DNA from: Bradyrhizobium sp. CCBAU 53338 | GTDB taxonomy: Bacteria; Pseudomonadota; Alphaproteobacteria; Rhizobiales; Xanthobacteraceae | Reading direction: 5' to 3' | Length of the DNA: 64,000 nucleotides | NCBI RefSeq assembly: GCF_015291665.1 | Contig: NZ_CP030048.1 | Coordinates: forward strand, 992,001 to 1,056,000 | In this document: positions 1 through 11,687 of the stretch, one piece after another | Numbering within the stretch: position 1 is the first letter of the stretch | How the letters are laid out: each line of letters opens with the position of its first letter | Position numbers and translations under genes: made by a program | Notes under the pieces: model-generated | Told to the model about the DNA's origin: nothing | The model's database searches: none | Seen by the model: only the letters and a program-made list of their open reading frames with translations

Positions 1-406
1 TCTCGGCGTGCGTGTCGCCTGAAAACTTGTCGATCAGCGCCTCGTCGGGCAGGCGCGTGAGAACATTGGTCTCGATCAGGACGATCTTCGGCAGGCTTTT
101 CTGCTTCGCGATGATGTCGAGGCTGGTCACCGGGGTGCCGCCCGCCAGGGCGAGATTGCGGACGCCGGGACGCGAGAAGTATTCTTCCTTGAGCCGCCAC
201 GCGACCGAGCTGCCGACCAGCGCGAGATCTGGCGCGGGCTCTCTGACATAGCGGTTGAGGGTGATGATGGTGCCGTCGCGGGTCGTCACGGTCGGCTGCT
301 GGAGCGCGGCGCCGAAATGCGCGGTGGCAAGGCCGCAGGCCAGCAGCAGTGCTACGGCGACGCCCGCGCATTTGATTAGCCATGGAAACATTGATTTCTG
401 TCCCAT
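1..406 (-). CDS. SGNH-hydrolase-like protein of an MBOAT acylation pair (partial, C-terminus outside window)
   Basis: The reverse strand reads from ATG at 406 to the window edge without a stop, giving about 135 residues. The start MGQKSMFPWLIKCAG leads into a hydrophobic segment (about residues 8-30), a signal anchor. After it come LVGSSVAW and NLALAGGTP, which fit the block I / block II layout of SGNH/GDSL-type proteins that partner MBOAT acyltransferases (AlgJ/AlgX-like logic). Its start lies 3 bases inside the end of the MBOAT gene's stop region (stop codon 409-411), so the two are tightly coupled. Likely role: periplasmic acyl transfer to, or removal from, an exported polysaccharide. The catalytic Asp-His pair would lie outside the window, so activity cannot be judged. 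Confidence 0.75.
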   Translation of the reverse strand, partial: MGQKSMFPWLIKCAGVAVALLLACGLATAHFGAALQQPTVTTRDGTIITLNRYVREPAPDLALVGSSVAWRLKEEYFSRPGVRNLALAGGTPVTSLDIIAKQKSLPKIVLIETNVLTRLPDEALIDKFSGDTHAE

Positions 407-408
407 GG

Positions 409-1767
409 TCAGAACTGAAAATAGATGAAGGCGGCGTCCGGCCCGGCCTCGAGCCAAGCCATCGCCGCGAGCGCGCCATAGAGATACGGCTCCCATCGCC
501 GCAATCTGCCGTCGAGAAGCGTGCCGATGCCAAGGTGCTGGATCAGGACGGGCAGGGCGTAGAGCAGCGCCATGTTGCGGTAGAGCTTGGTCGGATTGGG
601 ATTGTCCGTCGGCGAGAACATGCCCGAGAGATATCCGAGCGCGTGATCGAAGTTCGGAAGCTTGAAGAAGATCCAGAGCATCGTCACGCAGAAGAACACC
701 ACGCTCATGCGGACAATGCGCACGACCGGGCCGGCATCCCCGAGCAATGCAAGGAAGGGACGCTCAACGACGAGCAGCAGCCCGTGCAGCGTGCCCCACA
801 ATGCGTAGCTCAGGCTAGCGCCGTGCCAGAGCCCGCCGAGCGTCATTACGATCATCAGATTGAGACAGGTTCGGACCGGTCCCTTCCGGTTGCCGCCGAG
901 CGGGATGTAGAGATAGGTCCTGAGCCAGGTGGACAGCGAGATGTGCCAGCGCGTCCAGAACTCGGAGAACGAGACCGAGATGTAGGGCAGGTTGAAGTTG
1001 ACGGGCAGACGATAGCCGAACAGCAGCCCAAGCCCGAGCGCGATCGCCGAATAGCCGAAGAAATCGGCATAGATCTGGTAGCTGTACAGGAACACGAGCA
1101 GCCAGCGGTCAGCCGTCGCCACGGTCTCGTAGAGCGGATAGTCCATATAGGACGTCATCTCGTTGAGATTGTTCGCGACGTAGAGCTTGAAGAAGAAGCC
1201 GGTCAGGACCCATTTGGCGGTCGCGACGAAATCGACATCAGTGAGCCGCTTCGGCGCGATCTGCGGCATGAACTGGCTGGCGCGGGTGATCGGCCCGGAC
1301 ACGAGCTGCGGAAAGAAGATGATGTAGAGGAACACGTCCCGCAACGGCGGCGGCCGCTTCTCCCGCGTGAGGTCGACCAGCAGGCTGATATTGTGGAAGA
1401 CGAAGAACGAGATGCCGATCGGCAGCGGCAGGCGCAGCAGCACGTCCAGCGGCGTAATGCCGGTCTGGTGAACCGCGGTCGGGTCGATGAACAGCAGCTT
1501 GTATTTGAAGAACGCCAGTAGTGCGAGGTTGAAGACGATGCCGGCCCGCATCCAGATCGCGCGGTTGTCAAACGCCAGCACCAGGCAGAGGTAGGTTCCG
1601 AGCACGGCGAGGAGCAGCAGCGGCAGCAGGGCCGGTTGACCGGAGCCATAGAACACCAGGCTTGCGAGCACGAGCAGCTGAACCTGGAAGCGGCGTAGCG
1701 GCGGCAAATAATAAACGCCGAACACGACCGCAACAAAGATGCCGAACTGAAGAGAAGTGAATGTCAT
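409..1767 (-). CDS. MBOAT family membrane-bound O-acyltransferase (AlgI-like)
   Basis: 452 residues, nearly all hydrophobic helices. The diagnostic MBOAT region WTRWHISLSTWLRTYLYIPL is followed by GGLWHGASLSYALWG, which carries the conserved catalytic histidine. AlgI-type proteins move acetyl groups across the inner membrane for O-acetylation of exopolysaccharide or other glycans. I start at ATG 1767 (MTFTSLQFGIF) because the first membrane helix begins there; an upstream in-frame start at 1794 would add an uncharged-poor leader not typical of the family. The next gene downstream is the SGNH-like partner, the usual two-gene arrangement. The polysaccharide substrate cannot be told from this sequence. 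Divergent from glpK. Confidence 0.9.
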   Translation of the reverse strand: MTFTSLQFGIFVAVVFGVYYLPPLRRFQVQLLVLASLVFYGSGQPALLPLLLLAVLGTYLCLVLAFDNRAIWMRAGIVFNLALLAFFKYKLLFIDPTAVHQTGITPLDVLLRLPLPIGISFFVFHNISLLVDLTREKRPPPLRDVFLYIIFFPQLVSGPITRASQFMPQIAPKRLTDVDFVATAKWVLTGFFFKLYVANNLNEMTSYMDYPLYETVATADRWLLVFLYSYQIYADFFGYSAIALGLGLLFGYRLPVNFNLPYISVSFSEFWTRWHISLSTWLRTYLYIPLGGNRKGPVRTCLNLMIVMTLGGLWHGASLSYALWGTLHGLLLVVERPFLALLGDAGPVVRIVRMSVVFFCVTMLWIFFKLPNFDHALGYLSGMFSPTDNPNPTKLYRNMALLYALPVLIQHLGIGTLLDGRLRRWEPYLYGALAAMAWLEAGPDAAFIYFQF

Positions 1768-1844
1768 GCCGCCCCAGACTGTCCGGTCCGGCATGTACCA
1801 TCTTCGCCCCCGTCGTCCTAGTCTCCGGGGAGAGTCTCCGCTTT

Positions 1845-1872
1845 CTTACCCTCTCCTCCGGAGGGCGGTAAG
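1845..1872. repeat. Palindromic element between MBOAT gene and glpK
   Basis: CTTACC (1845-1850) pairs with GGTAAG (1867-1872) around the perfect palindrome CCTCCGGAGG (1855-1864). It lies in the 194-bp divergent promoter region. It could be a dispersed palindromic repeat or an operator; no second copy was noticed in the window. Confidence 0.45.
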
Positions 1873-1961
1873 CAGGGGCTGCCTTGACCTCTTGCCGACA
1901 ATCCCGTTTCTTTGGCGCGACACAATGACCCGTCCACCGGGAAAACGCCAAGGGTGCTTCC

Positions 1962-3464
1962 ATGTCTTTCGTCCTCGCCATCGACCAGGGCACCACCTCC
2001 TCGCGCGCGATCGTGTTTCGCGGCGACATTTCCATTGCCGCGACGGCGCAGCAGGAGTTTCCGCAGCATTTTCCGGCCTCGGGCTGGGTGGAGCATGAGC
2101 CGGAGGACATCTGGACTTCGACCGTGATGGTCTGCCGCGATGCGATCGAGAAGGCCGGGATCAGCGCGAAGGACATTGCCGCGATCGGCATCACCAACCA
2201 GCGCGAGACCACCGTGGTGTGGGATCGCGCCACCGGCCAGGCCGTGCACCGCGCCATCGTCTGGCAGGATCGTCGCACCGCCGACGTCTGCGCGAAGCTG
2301 AAGCACGACGGCCGCGAGCCCGTCATCACGCAGAAGACCGGCCTGATCGTCGATCCCTATTTCTCCGGCACCAAGGTCGCCTGGATCCTCGACCACGTCC
2401 CTGGTGCGCGCGCCCGCGCCGCGCGCGGCGAGCTGATTTTCGGCACCGTCGATTGCTACCTGCTGTGGCGCCTCACCGGTGGCAAGGTGCACGCCACCGA
2501 CGCCACCAATGCCTCGCGCACGCTGCTGTTCAACATCCACACCGGCCAGTGGGACGACGAGCTGCTGGAGATCATCGGCGTGCCGCGCTCGATGCTGCCG
2601 GAGGTGAAGGATTCCTCGGCCGCTTACGGCGAAAGCACGCCGGACCTGTTCGGCGGCGCCATCGCCATCTCGGGCATCGCCGGCGACCAGCAGGCCGCCA
2701 CCATCGGCCAGGCCTGCTTCCGCCCGGGCATGATCAAATCGACCTACGGCACCGGCTGCTTCGCGCTGCTCAACACCGGCACCACGCCCGTGGTGTCCAG
2801 GAACAAGCTGCTCACCACCATCGCCTATCAGCTCGGCGGAAAACGCACCTACGCGCTCGAGGGTTCGATCTTCGTCGCCGGCAGCGCGGTGCAATGGCTG
2901 CGCGACGGCATCAAGCTGATCAAGCATGCCGCCGAGACAGGACCTCTTGCCGATCAGTCGGACCCCATGCAGAGCGTCTATCTCGTGCCGTCCTTCGTCG
3001 GCATGGGGGCGCCCTACTGGAATCCGCGGGTGCGCGGCGCGCTGTTCGGGCTGACCCGCAACACCGGCCCGGCCGAGATCGCGCACGCGACGCTGGAGAG
3101 CGTCTGCTATCAGACCTACGATCTTCGCGCGGCGATGCGCGCCGACTGGCCCGGCGAAAAGGCCGAGAACGTGCTGCGCGTCGACGGCGGCATGACCGCG
3201 TCGGACTGGACCATGCAGCGTCTCGCCGACCTGCTCGACGCGCCGGTCGATCGTCCCGTGATTCAGGAAACGACGGCGCTGGGTGCTGCCTATCTCGCCG
3301 GCCTCGCCGCCGGCGTCTATCCCGAGCCGACGCAGTTCGCCGACAATTGGCGGCTGGAGCACCGCTTCAGGCCGAACATGAGCCAGGCCACGCGCGAGCG
3401 GAAGCTCGCCGGCTGGGCCCGCGCGGTGAAGGGCGTGCTGGCGAGCGACGAGGGGGAGGAGTGA
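1962..3464 (+). CDS. glpK: Glycerol kinase
   Basis: 500 residues, the usual size. FGGY-kinase family: the N-terminal phosphate-binding start [19 protein letters not shown] is classic GlpK, followed by [13 protein letters not shown] and the adenosine-binding motif [14 protein letters not shown] near residue 410. It phosphorylates glycerol to sn-glycerol-3-phosphate in the cytoplasm, feeding phospholipid synthesis or catabolism via GlpD. The ATG at 1962 follows AAGGG at a workable distance. No glpF or glpD is adjacent; instead a GNAT acetyltransferase gene follows immediately, so this is a stand-alone glpK. Identification is firm. Confidence 0.97.
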   Translation: MSFVLAIDQGTTSSRAIVFRGDISIAATAQQEFPQHFPASGWVEHEPEDIWTSTVMVCRDAIEKAGISAKDIAAIGITNQRETTVVWDRATGQAVHRAIVWQDRRTADVCAKLKHDGREPVITQKTGLIVDPYFSGTKVAWILDHVPGARARAARGELIFGTVDCYLLWRLTGGKVHATDATNASRTLLFNIHTGQWDDELLEIIGVPRSMLPEVKDSSAAYGESTPDLFGGAIAISGIAGDQQAATIGQACFRPGMIKSTYGTGCFALLNTGTTPVVSRNKLLTTIAYQLGGKRTYALEGSIFVAGSAVQWLRDGIKLIKHAAETGPLADQSDPMQSVYLVPSFVGMGAPYWNPRVRGALFGLTRNTGPAEIAHATLESVCYQTYDLRAAMRADWPGEKAENVLRVDGGMTASDWTMQRLADLLDAPVDRPVIQETTALGAAYLAGLAAGVYPEPTQFADNWRLEHRFRPNMSQATRERKLAGWARAVKGVLASDEGEE

Positions 3465-3529
3465 TCCTCCCCGACGGCTGTTCCGATGTGCCCCACGGGA
3501 AGATCGCCGCCGTCGTCATCCATCTGGAG

Positions 3530-4054
3530 ATGACCGCACCTCCCGCGCGCCGCGACGATCCGCCGGGCACGTGGTCCTTGCGCAAGGTCGATACGCCGCC
3601 GCTTCCCTGGTATCGCGATCTCTTCCGTCGTGTCGGCGAGAACTGGCTGTGGTTCTCGCGCGCACGGATGAACGACGCCGAGCTCGCCGCGATCGTCCAC
3701 GCTACTGGTATCGAGGTCTATGCGCTCGTCGTCGACGATCGCGAGGAAGGCCTGCTGGAGCTGGATTTCCGTCAGCCCGGCCAGTGCGAGCTGGTCTATT
3801 TCGGCGTCACCGCAGGGCTGATCGGCACCGGCGCCGCCCGCTTCCTGATGAACCGCGCGCTGGAGCGCGCCTGGTCCGGCGAGGTGCGCCGCGTCTGGGT
3901 GCATACCTGCACCCTCGACCATCCCTCGGCCGTCGCGTTCTATCAGCGCTCCGGCTTCCGTCCGTTCCGTCGCCAGATCGAGATTGCGGATGATCCGCGG
4001 CTCGACGGCACGGCGCCGCGCGATGCGGCGAAGCATGTGCCTGTTATCGCTTAG
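3530..4054 (+). CDS. GNAT family N-acetyltransferase
   Basis: 174 residues from ATG 3530. The core shows the GNAT pattern: beta strand LVYFGVTAGLIGTGAARFLMN (acetyl-CoA loop region; the usual Q/R-x-x-G-x-G/A is read here as GLIGTGAA) and the late signature HPSAVAFYQRSGFRPFRR, typical of motif B. Acetylates an unknown small molecule or protein. Start choice: a GTG at 3461 overlaps the glpK stop by 4 bases and has AGGGGGAGG directly upstream but very close; it would add 23 residues without domain content. Either way the gene is translated just behind glpK and probably co-transcribed with it. Substrate unknown. Confidence 0.82.
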   Translation: MTAPPARRDDPPGTWSLRKVDTPPLPWYRDLFRRVGENWLWFSRARMNDAELAAIVHATGIEVYALVVDDREEGLLELDFRQPGQCELVYFGVTAGLIGTGAARFLMNRALERAWSGEVRRVWVHTCTLDHPSAVAFYQRSGFRPFRRQIEIADDPRLDGTAPRDAAKHVPVIA

Positions 4055-4072
4055 GGAGCGGCGACGGCGCGT

Positions 4073-5239
4073 TCAATAATTGTATCGCATGCCGAAGCTG
4101 AATCCCTGCGCGAGCAGGTTCGTCGTGTTCATCACCGGCAGCGGCCGGGTCGGGCCCGCGGGCGGGCCTGGCGGCACCAGGCTCGGATTGACGGTGGTGT
4201 CGATCAGCCCGCCGGCGCGCTGCACGCCGGTCCAGTACAGCACGTCGTAGCCGACGGTCAGGCGCCAGGCCGGCGCAATCTGGTAGCCCGCCTTCAGCGA
4301 CAGTTCCGGCACCACGGCGAATTTGGTCTGCGAGAAATGGCCGCTGTTGCTGGCGAGCGCGAGGAAGCCGCCCGGCACCGTCGTGGTGACCGCGGCGACG
4401 GTCGACGTCGTCGAGCCCGAAACGTCGGCGGTGTTGAAGACGGCGCCGAGCGCGACCTTGCCGCGCCATTCCAGCGACCACGGGCCATTGCGCCAGTCGC
4501 CGGCGAGGCCGAGATCGAGACCGTGGAAGTTGCTCGCCGCCTTGAAATTGTCTGTCGGCGTGAACGTCCCGAAGGCGAGGCTGGTCGAGGTGTCGGTGAT
4601 CCACAGCGTGTCGGAGGCGCGCAAGTACCGATAGCCGATCAGCGCGCTGATGCGCTGTCCGCTCCACATTCCCAAACCTTGGATATTCAGATCCTGGCGA
4701 TAGAGCGCGCCGGCGCCGAGCAGGCGCGATGTCTCGCTGGCGTTGACGCTGCCGGTGGAGACACCAGGAAAACCTGCGATCAGCGCGTCGGGAAGTCCCG
4801 TCAGCACGTTGATGAAAGGCCGCGTCAGGATCGGATAGGCGCCGGAATCGGCCGCAAAGCCGGTCCCGATAGTCTCCAGCCCGAAGAATGACGCCTCGAT
4901 GCCGCGGCTCCGCTGCGGATCGAACCAGTAGCCGGCCGTGATGCGGCCACCCGAGCGCCAATCATTGTTGACGGTGGAATTGCCGAACAGCACGGTCGTG
5001 GTCGGCTGCCCGAGCACTCCGGCCACGCCCAGTGGCGTGCCGACGGGCGCTGTCGTCACCAGCGCGGGCAGCTTGTCCCCGGTCACGCTCCAGGCGAGAT
5101 ACTCGGCCTCTGCCCAGAACGGATTGAATTCGACGGCTTTTGGCGGCGCCTTGAGCGGCAGGTCGGCGGCAACCGCGCCACCATTCAGCGAGACCGCCGC
5201 AAGCGCCACCCCAGCCGCTGCCGCCAACTGCCGGTTCAT
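4073..5239 (-). CDS. BBP7-like outer-membrane beta-barrel protein
   Basis: 388 residues. A cleavable signal peptide is seen: MNRQLAAAAGVALAAVSLNG ending near GAVAADLPLKAPPKAV. The mature part has alternating strand patterns, a start typical of the family (FWAEAEYLAWSVTGDKLP), repeated RSGGRITAGYWFDP-like segments and the C-terminal aromatic end FSFGMRYNY, which fits recognition by the BAM machinery. Members are found in planctomycetes and rhizobia; function is unknown, presumably surface or porin-like. The ATG at 5239 is preceded by GGGGAAGG at good spacing; longer in-frame extensions upstream lack a signal-like start. Single gene, convergent with the acetyltransferase gene. Confidence 0.8.
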   Translation of the reverse strand: MNRQLAAAAGVALAAVSLNGGAVAADLPLKAPPKAVEFNPFWAEAEYLAWSVTGDKLPALVTTAPVGTPLGVAGVLGQPTTTVLFGNSTVNNDWRSGGRITAGYWFDPQRSRGIEASFFGLETIGTGFAADSGAYPILTRPFINVLTGLPDALIAGFPGVSTGSVNASETSRLLGAGALYRQDLNIQGLGMWSGQRISALIGYRYLRASDTLWITDTSTSLAFGTFTPTDNFKAASNFHGLDLGLAGDWRNGPWSLEWRGKVALGAVFNTADVSGSTTSTVAAVTTTVPGGFLALASNSGHFSQTKFAVVPELSLKAGYQIAPAWRLTVGYDVLYWTGVQRAGGLIDTTVNPSLVPPGPPAGPTRPLPVMNTTNLLAQGFSFGMRYNY

Positions 5240-5358
5240 CGGACCTTCCCCAAGGTTCCCCGGACTGAACCATGCGACATCTTGTTCGGCAAGGTGAAGT
5301 GGACCGTGGCGACAAAGGAACCTGCGGCTGTTGCCGCAAAGCCTCGTTGTTGAGACCA

Positions 5359-6306
5359 CTAATCGTCGAACTTCACCGCCGTCGTATTCGCACCGCAAAC
5401 CAGCACCGCGATGCGCTCATCCGGCGAAGGTCGATAGCCGCCCGAGAGCAGCGCCGCGAACGCCGCCGCGCCGCCGGGCTCAGTGACCAGACGCAGGCGT
5501 GACCACAGTGCGGCCTGGGCCTGCCGGATCGAATCGTCGCTGACCAGGACGGCGCGCTCGACATGGGCCCGCGCGATCGGGAACATCAACTCGCCGACGC
5601 GCCGCGGCGCGAGGCTGTCGGCAGCGAGGCCGCTCGCCGGCGCGTCGACCGGGGCGCCTGCTTCGAACGCGTCGTGCAGGGTCGGCGAGAGCTCCGGCTC
5701 GACCGCAATGATGCGGGTCCGGCCGGCGCTCCACGCCGCGATGCCGCCGATCAGTCCGCCGCCGCCGACGGCGACCAGCAGCGTGTCGATTTCAGGCGCG
5801 TCCTGCTCCAGTTCGAGGCCGACGCTGCCCTGGCCGAGCAGGGTCTCTGCCTGGTCGTAGGCGTGAACGGCCATGGCGCCGGTCCGCGCGACATGCGCTT
5901 CACTGGCCGCAAGCGCATCGGCATAGCGGTTGCCCGCGATCACGAGCTCGGCGCCGTAGCCCTTGATCCGCTCGGCCTTGGCGGGCGAGGTGATGTCAGG
6001 CACGAAAATCGTCGCGGGCACTTTGAGCCGCTGCGCCGCATAGGCGACCGCCGCGCCGTGATTGCCGCCCGACGCGGCGACGACACCGGCTTGCGGCACT
6101 TGCCGCAGCAGCAGATTTGCAAACGCGCCCCGCGCCTTGAACGAACCGGAATGCTGCAACAGCTCGAGCTTGAAGATGACGGGCGCGGGTGCAAGCCCGA
6201 AATCGGCGAGGTCGGCTGCAAGCAGCGGCGTGCGGCGGATATGCGGACGGATGACGGCTTCGGTCGCCGCGATCCGCTCGCGCGTGATGTCTGATGTCGC
6301 TGTCAT
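5359..6306 (-). CDS. PLP-dependent threonine/serine (or hydroxyaspartate) dehydratase
   Basis: 315 residues, fold type II PLP enzyme. The Schiff-base lysine is K57 in SGSFKARGA; the substrate loop SGGNHG follows around residue 79 and the phosphate-binding glycine stretch VAVGGGGLIGGIAAW near 180. It lacks the C-terminal ACT-like regulatory domain of biosynthetic IlvA, so a catabolic threonine/serine dehydratase, threo-3-hydroxyaspartate dehydratase or serine racemase is equally possible. Divergent from an ArsR-type regulator across 61 bases, which suggests that regulator controls it. Exact substrate cannot be set from sequence alone. Confidence 0.88.
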   Translation of the reverse strand: MTATSDITRERIAATEAVIRPHIRRTPLLAADLADFGLAPAPVIFKLELLQHSGSFKARGAFANLLLRQVPQAGVVAASGGNHGAAVAYAAQRLKVPATIFVPDITSPAKAERIKGYGAELVIAGNRYADALAASEAHVARTGAMAVHAYDQAETLLGQGSVGLELEQDAPEIDTLLVAVGGGGLIGGIAAWSAGRTRIIAVEPELSPTLHDAFEAGAPVDAPASGLAADSLAPRRVGELMFPIARAHVERAVLVSDDSIRQAQAALWSRLRLVTEPGGAAAFAALLSGGYRPSPDERIAVLVCGANTTAVKFDD

Positions 6307-6333
6307 GGTGATGAATGCTAGCGCGTCCGGGTG

Positions 6334-6367
6334 TTGACATCAATTAGGTAATTAGCAAAATAGCTAA
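6334..6367 (+). promoter_or_regulatory. Promoter and inverted-repeat operator for the ArsR gene, apparently leaderless
   Basis: TTGACA at 6334-6339 is a perfect -35. A weak -10 (CAAAAT at 6356-6361) follows 16 bases later. The arms TTAGC (6352-6356) and GCTAA (6363-6367) form an inverted repeat over the -10 and touch the ATG at 6368. Transcription would begin at or next to the start codon, and no ribosome binding site is visible. The repeat is a likely self-repression site. Confidence 0.5.
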
Positions 6368-6670
6368 ATGAAATTCGCGACTGCCATGCGCGCGCTGGCC
6401 AATGAGCGCCGTCTCCAGATCCTGGAATGGCTGCGGGATCCGCGGAAGCATTTTCGCGCGCAGCTCGACGGCGATCTGGTCGAGGACGGCGTTTGCGGCC
6501 TGCTGATTGCCGAGAAGCTCGGTGTCAGTGCGCCGACCGTGAGCGAGCACATGCGGGTGCTGACGTCGGCGAAACTGGTGCGCGCCAAGCGTATCAAGCA
6601 GTGGACCTTGTACAAGCGCGACGAGGCGGCGATCGCGGCTTTCAAACGCGCGATCCGGGACGGGCTGTGA
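6368..6670 (+). CDS. ArsR/SmtB-type winged-helix regulator
   Basis: 100 residues. MRALANERRLQILEWL is the conserved ArsR helix 2, and LGVSAPTVSEHMRVLTSAKLVRAKR forms the helix-turn-helix recognition element. Metal-sensing members carry a CVC motif in the recognition region; here it is absent. Only one cysteine (in the segment EDGVCGLLIAEKLG) is near it, so metal sensing is not indicated. Probably a dimeric repressor of itself and of the divergent PLP dehydratase, with a metabolite, not a metal, as signal (inference). The start at 6368 has no Shine-Dalgarno; an internal ATG at 6386 would remove the first helix. Confidence 0.88.
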   Translation: MKFATAMRALANERRLQILEWLRDPRKHFRAQLDGDLVEDGVCGLLIAEKLGVSAPTVSEHMRVLTSAKLVRAKRIKQWTLYKRDEAAIAAFKRAIRDGL

Positions 6671-6687
6671 GTGCGGCTGTCACGCTG

Positions 6688-6960
6688 TCAAAACAGCTTC
6701 TGCTCGGCCCGCGCGAGAGAGAACCCATGCTGCATGGCGTTGAAGCGCGTCAGCCCCGTCTGCTCTAACCGACAGGTGAATCCCGCGCGCTGCCACACCT
6801 CGCCATAGTCGAGCTCGCAATCGGCGGGGCCGCGCGGGCGCGTCCATATTGGTGATGTCGCAGCGGAGCATGCCCTGTCCGTTGTCGGTGTAGAACTGGC
6901 AGCCACTGATTCCGCGTTGTTGCGTTGCGCGCAATGCTCTCCTTCCAAGATGTTTGTTGC
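6688..6960 (-). pseudogene. Frameshifted remnant of a DUF6636-like small secreted protein
   Basis: On the minus strand GCQFYTDNGQGMLRCDITNM is followed by MDAPARPR in one frame, but the natural continuation PADCELDYGEVWQRAGFTCR and the end FSLARAEQKLF lie in the next frame, ending at the TGA at 6688. Together these match the cysteine-patterned DUF6636 domain. The junction is a CG-rich run (about 6825-6840) consistent with a one-base insertion. No signal peptide or convincing start codon is found upstream (expected near 6960), so the N-terminus is also lost. It is unlikely to be expressed as a working protein. Confidence 0.65.
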
Positions 6961-7027
6961 GGACGCCGCCCAATGACGATGAACTGTTCGGCCCTGCCTT
7001 GTCTAACGACAGAGAGAAGCGAGAACC

Positions 7028-7657
7028 ATGTTCCTGATCGGCCAATATGATTCCCCCTTTGTCCGCCGCGTCGCGATTGCGCTGCGGCTCTACGGGCTCA
7101 GCTTCGAGCACAGGCCATGGTCGACCTTCGGCGATGCCGACAGGATCGCACCGTACAATCCGCTGCGCCGGGTGCCGACACTGGTGCTGGACGACGGCGA
7201 GGCGCTGATCGAGAGCACGATCATTCTGGACTATCTCGACGAGTTCGTCGGGCCTGACAAGGCGATGCTGCCGCGAAGCGGTGCCGAGCGCCGCCGGCAT
7301 TTGCGGATCTGCGCGCTCGCGACCGGCCTCGGCGACAAGGCGGTCAGCCTGCTCTACGAGCGCGTGCTGCGGAAGGAGCAGCTGGCGCTATGGGTCGAGC
7401 GCTGCCAGGCGCAGATCGGCGATGTGCTCGGCGTGCTCGAGGCCGAGCGGGCCAAAGTGACGACGCCGTATTGGCTCGGCAGTCGCACCGGCCATGCCGA
7501 CATTGCGGTTGCCTGCGTCGTCAGGTTCACCCGCGAGGCGCATCCGCAACTGTTCGATGCGGCACGCTATCCGGCGCTGTCGGCGCATGCCGATCGCTGC
7601 GAAGCGCTGGTCCCGTTCCAGGAGATCGTGCAGCCGCTGGCGCCGCCGAAGGGGTAA
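7028..7657 (+). CDS. Glutathione S-transferase family protein
   Basis: 209 residues. The N-terminal thioredoxin-like domain begins MFLIGQYDSPFVRRVAIALR, with the active-site Ser in DSPF, the cis-Pro in RRVPTLVLDDG and the glutathione-binding pair E-S in ALIESTIILDYLDE. An all-helical C-terminal domain follows (about 85-205), including the N-capping-like GHADIAVACVV. A soluble detoxification or redox enzyme; the substrate is not predictable. The ATG at 7028 follows GAGAAGCGAGAACC. It stands alone, converging on metH across a region that contains repeat elements. Confidence 0.9.
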   Translation: MFLIGQYDSPFVRRVAIALRLYGLSFEHRPWSTFGDADRIAPYNPLRRVPTLVLDDGEALIESTIILDYLDEFVGPDKAMLPRSGAERRRHLRICALATGLGDKAVSLLYERVLRKEQLALWVERCQAQIGDVLGVLEAERAKVTTPYWLGSRTGHADIAVACVVRFTREAHPQLFDAARYPALSAHADRCEALVPFQEIVQPLAPPKG

Positions 7658-7744
7658 GAGGGCCGTGCCTGAGGGACAATGTCGCGATCACGCGCGCGGT
7701 TCCGATCCTGCACTCTTACAGGTGTTTTGCCCGACGGAGCAATC

Positions 7745-7769
7745 GATTTTTCGGTAAGGCCGAAAAATC
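7745..7769. repeat. Perfect 10-bp-stem hairpin between the GST gene and metH
   Basis: GATTTTTCGG (7745-7754) and CCGAAAAATC (7760-7769) are exact complements with a five-base loop. It lies between the convergent stops of the GST gene and metH and could slow transcription from both sides. It has no following T-run, so it is not a classic intrinsic terminator. Confidence 0.6.
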
Positions 7770-7783
7770 TGTCGACCCCGGCC

Positions 7784-7808
7784 CTACTGTGCATGGGGTT
7801 GTTTTCGC
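7784..7808. repeat. 25-bp dispersed repeat, copy 1
   Basis: Exactly the same 25 bases (core GTGCATGGGGTTGTTTTCGC) are found at 34376-34400. Both copies lie between convergent genes, 15-22 bases beyond the stop codon of the minus-strand gene. This points to a dispersed 3'-end element. Confidence 0.75.
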
Positions 7809-7829
7809 CTTTTGCCTTCCGAGTGGGCG

Positions 7830-11681
<3,852 letters not shown>

Positions 11682-11687
11682 GATGTC

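Noticed and set aside
1818..3362. A 514-codon minus-strand frame opposite glpK
   Set aside because: Antisense shadow; glpK is certain in the other strand.
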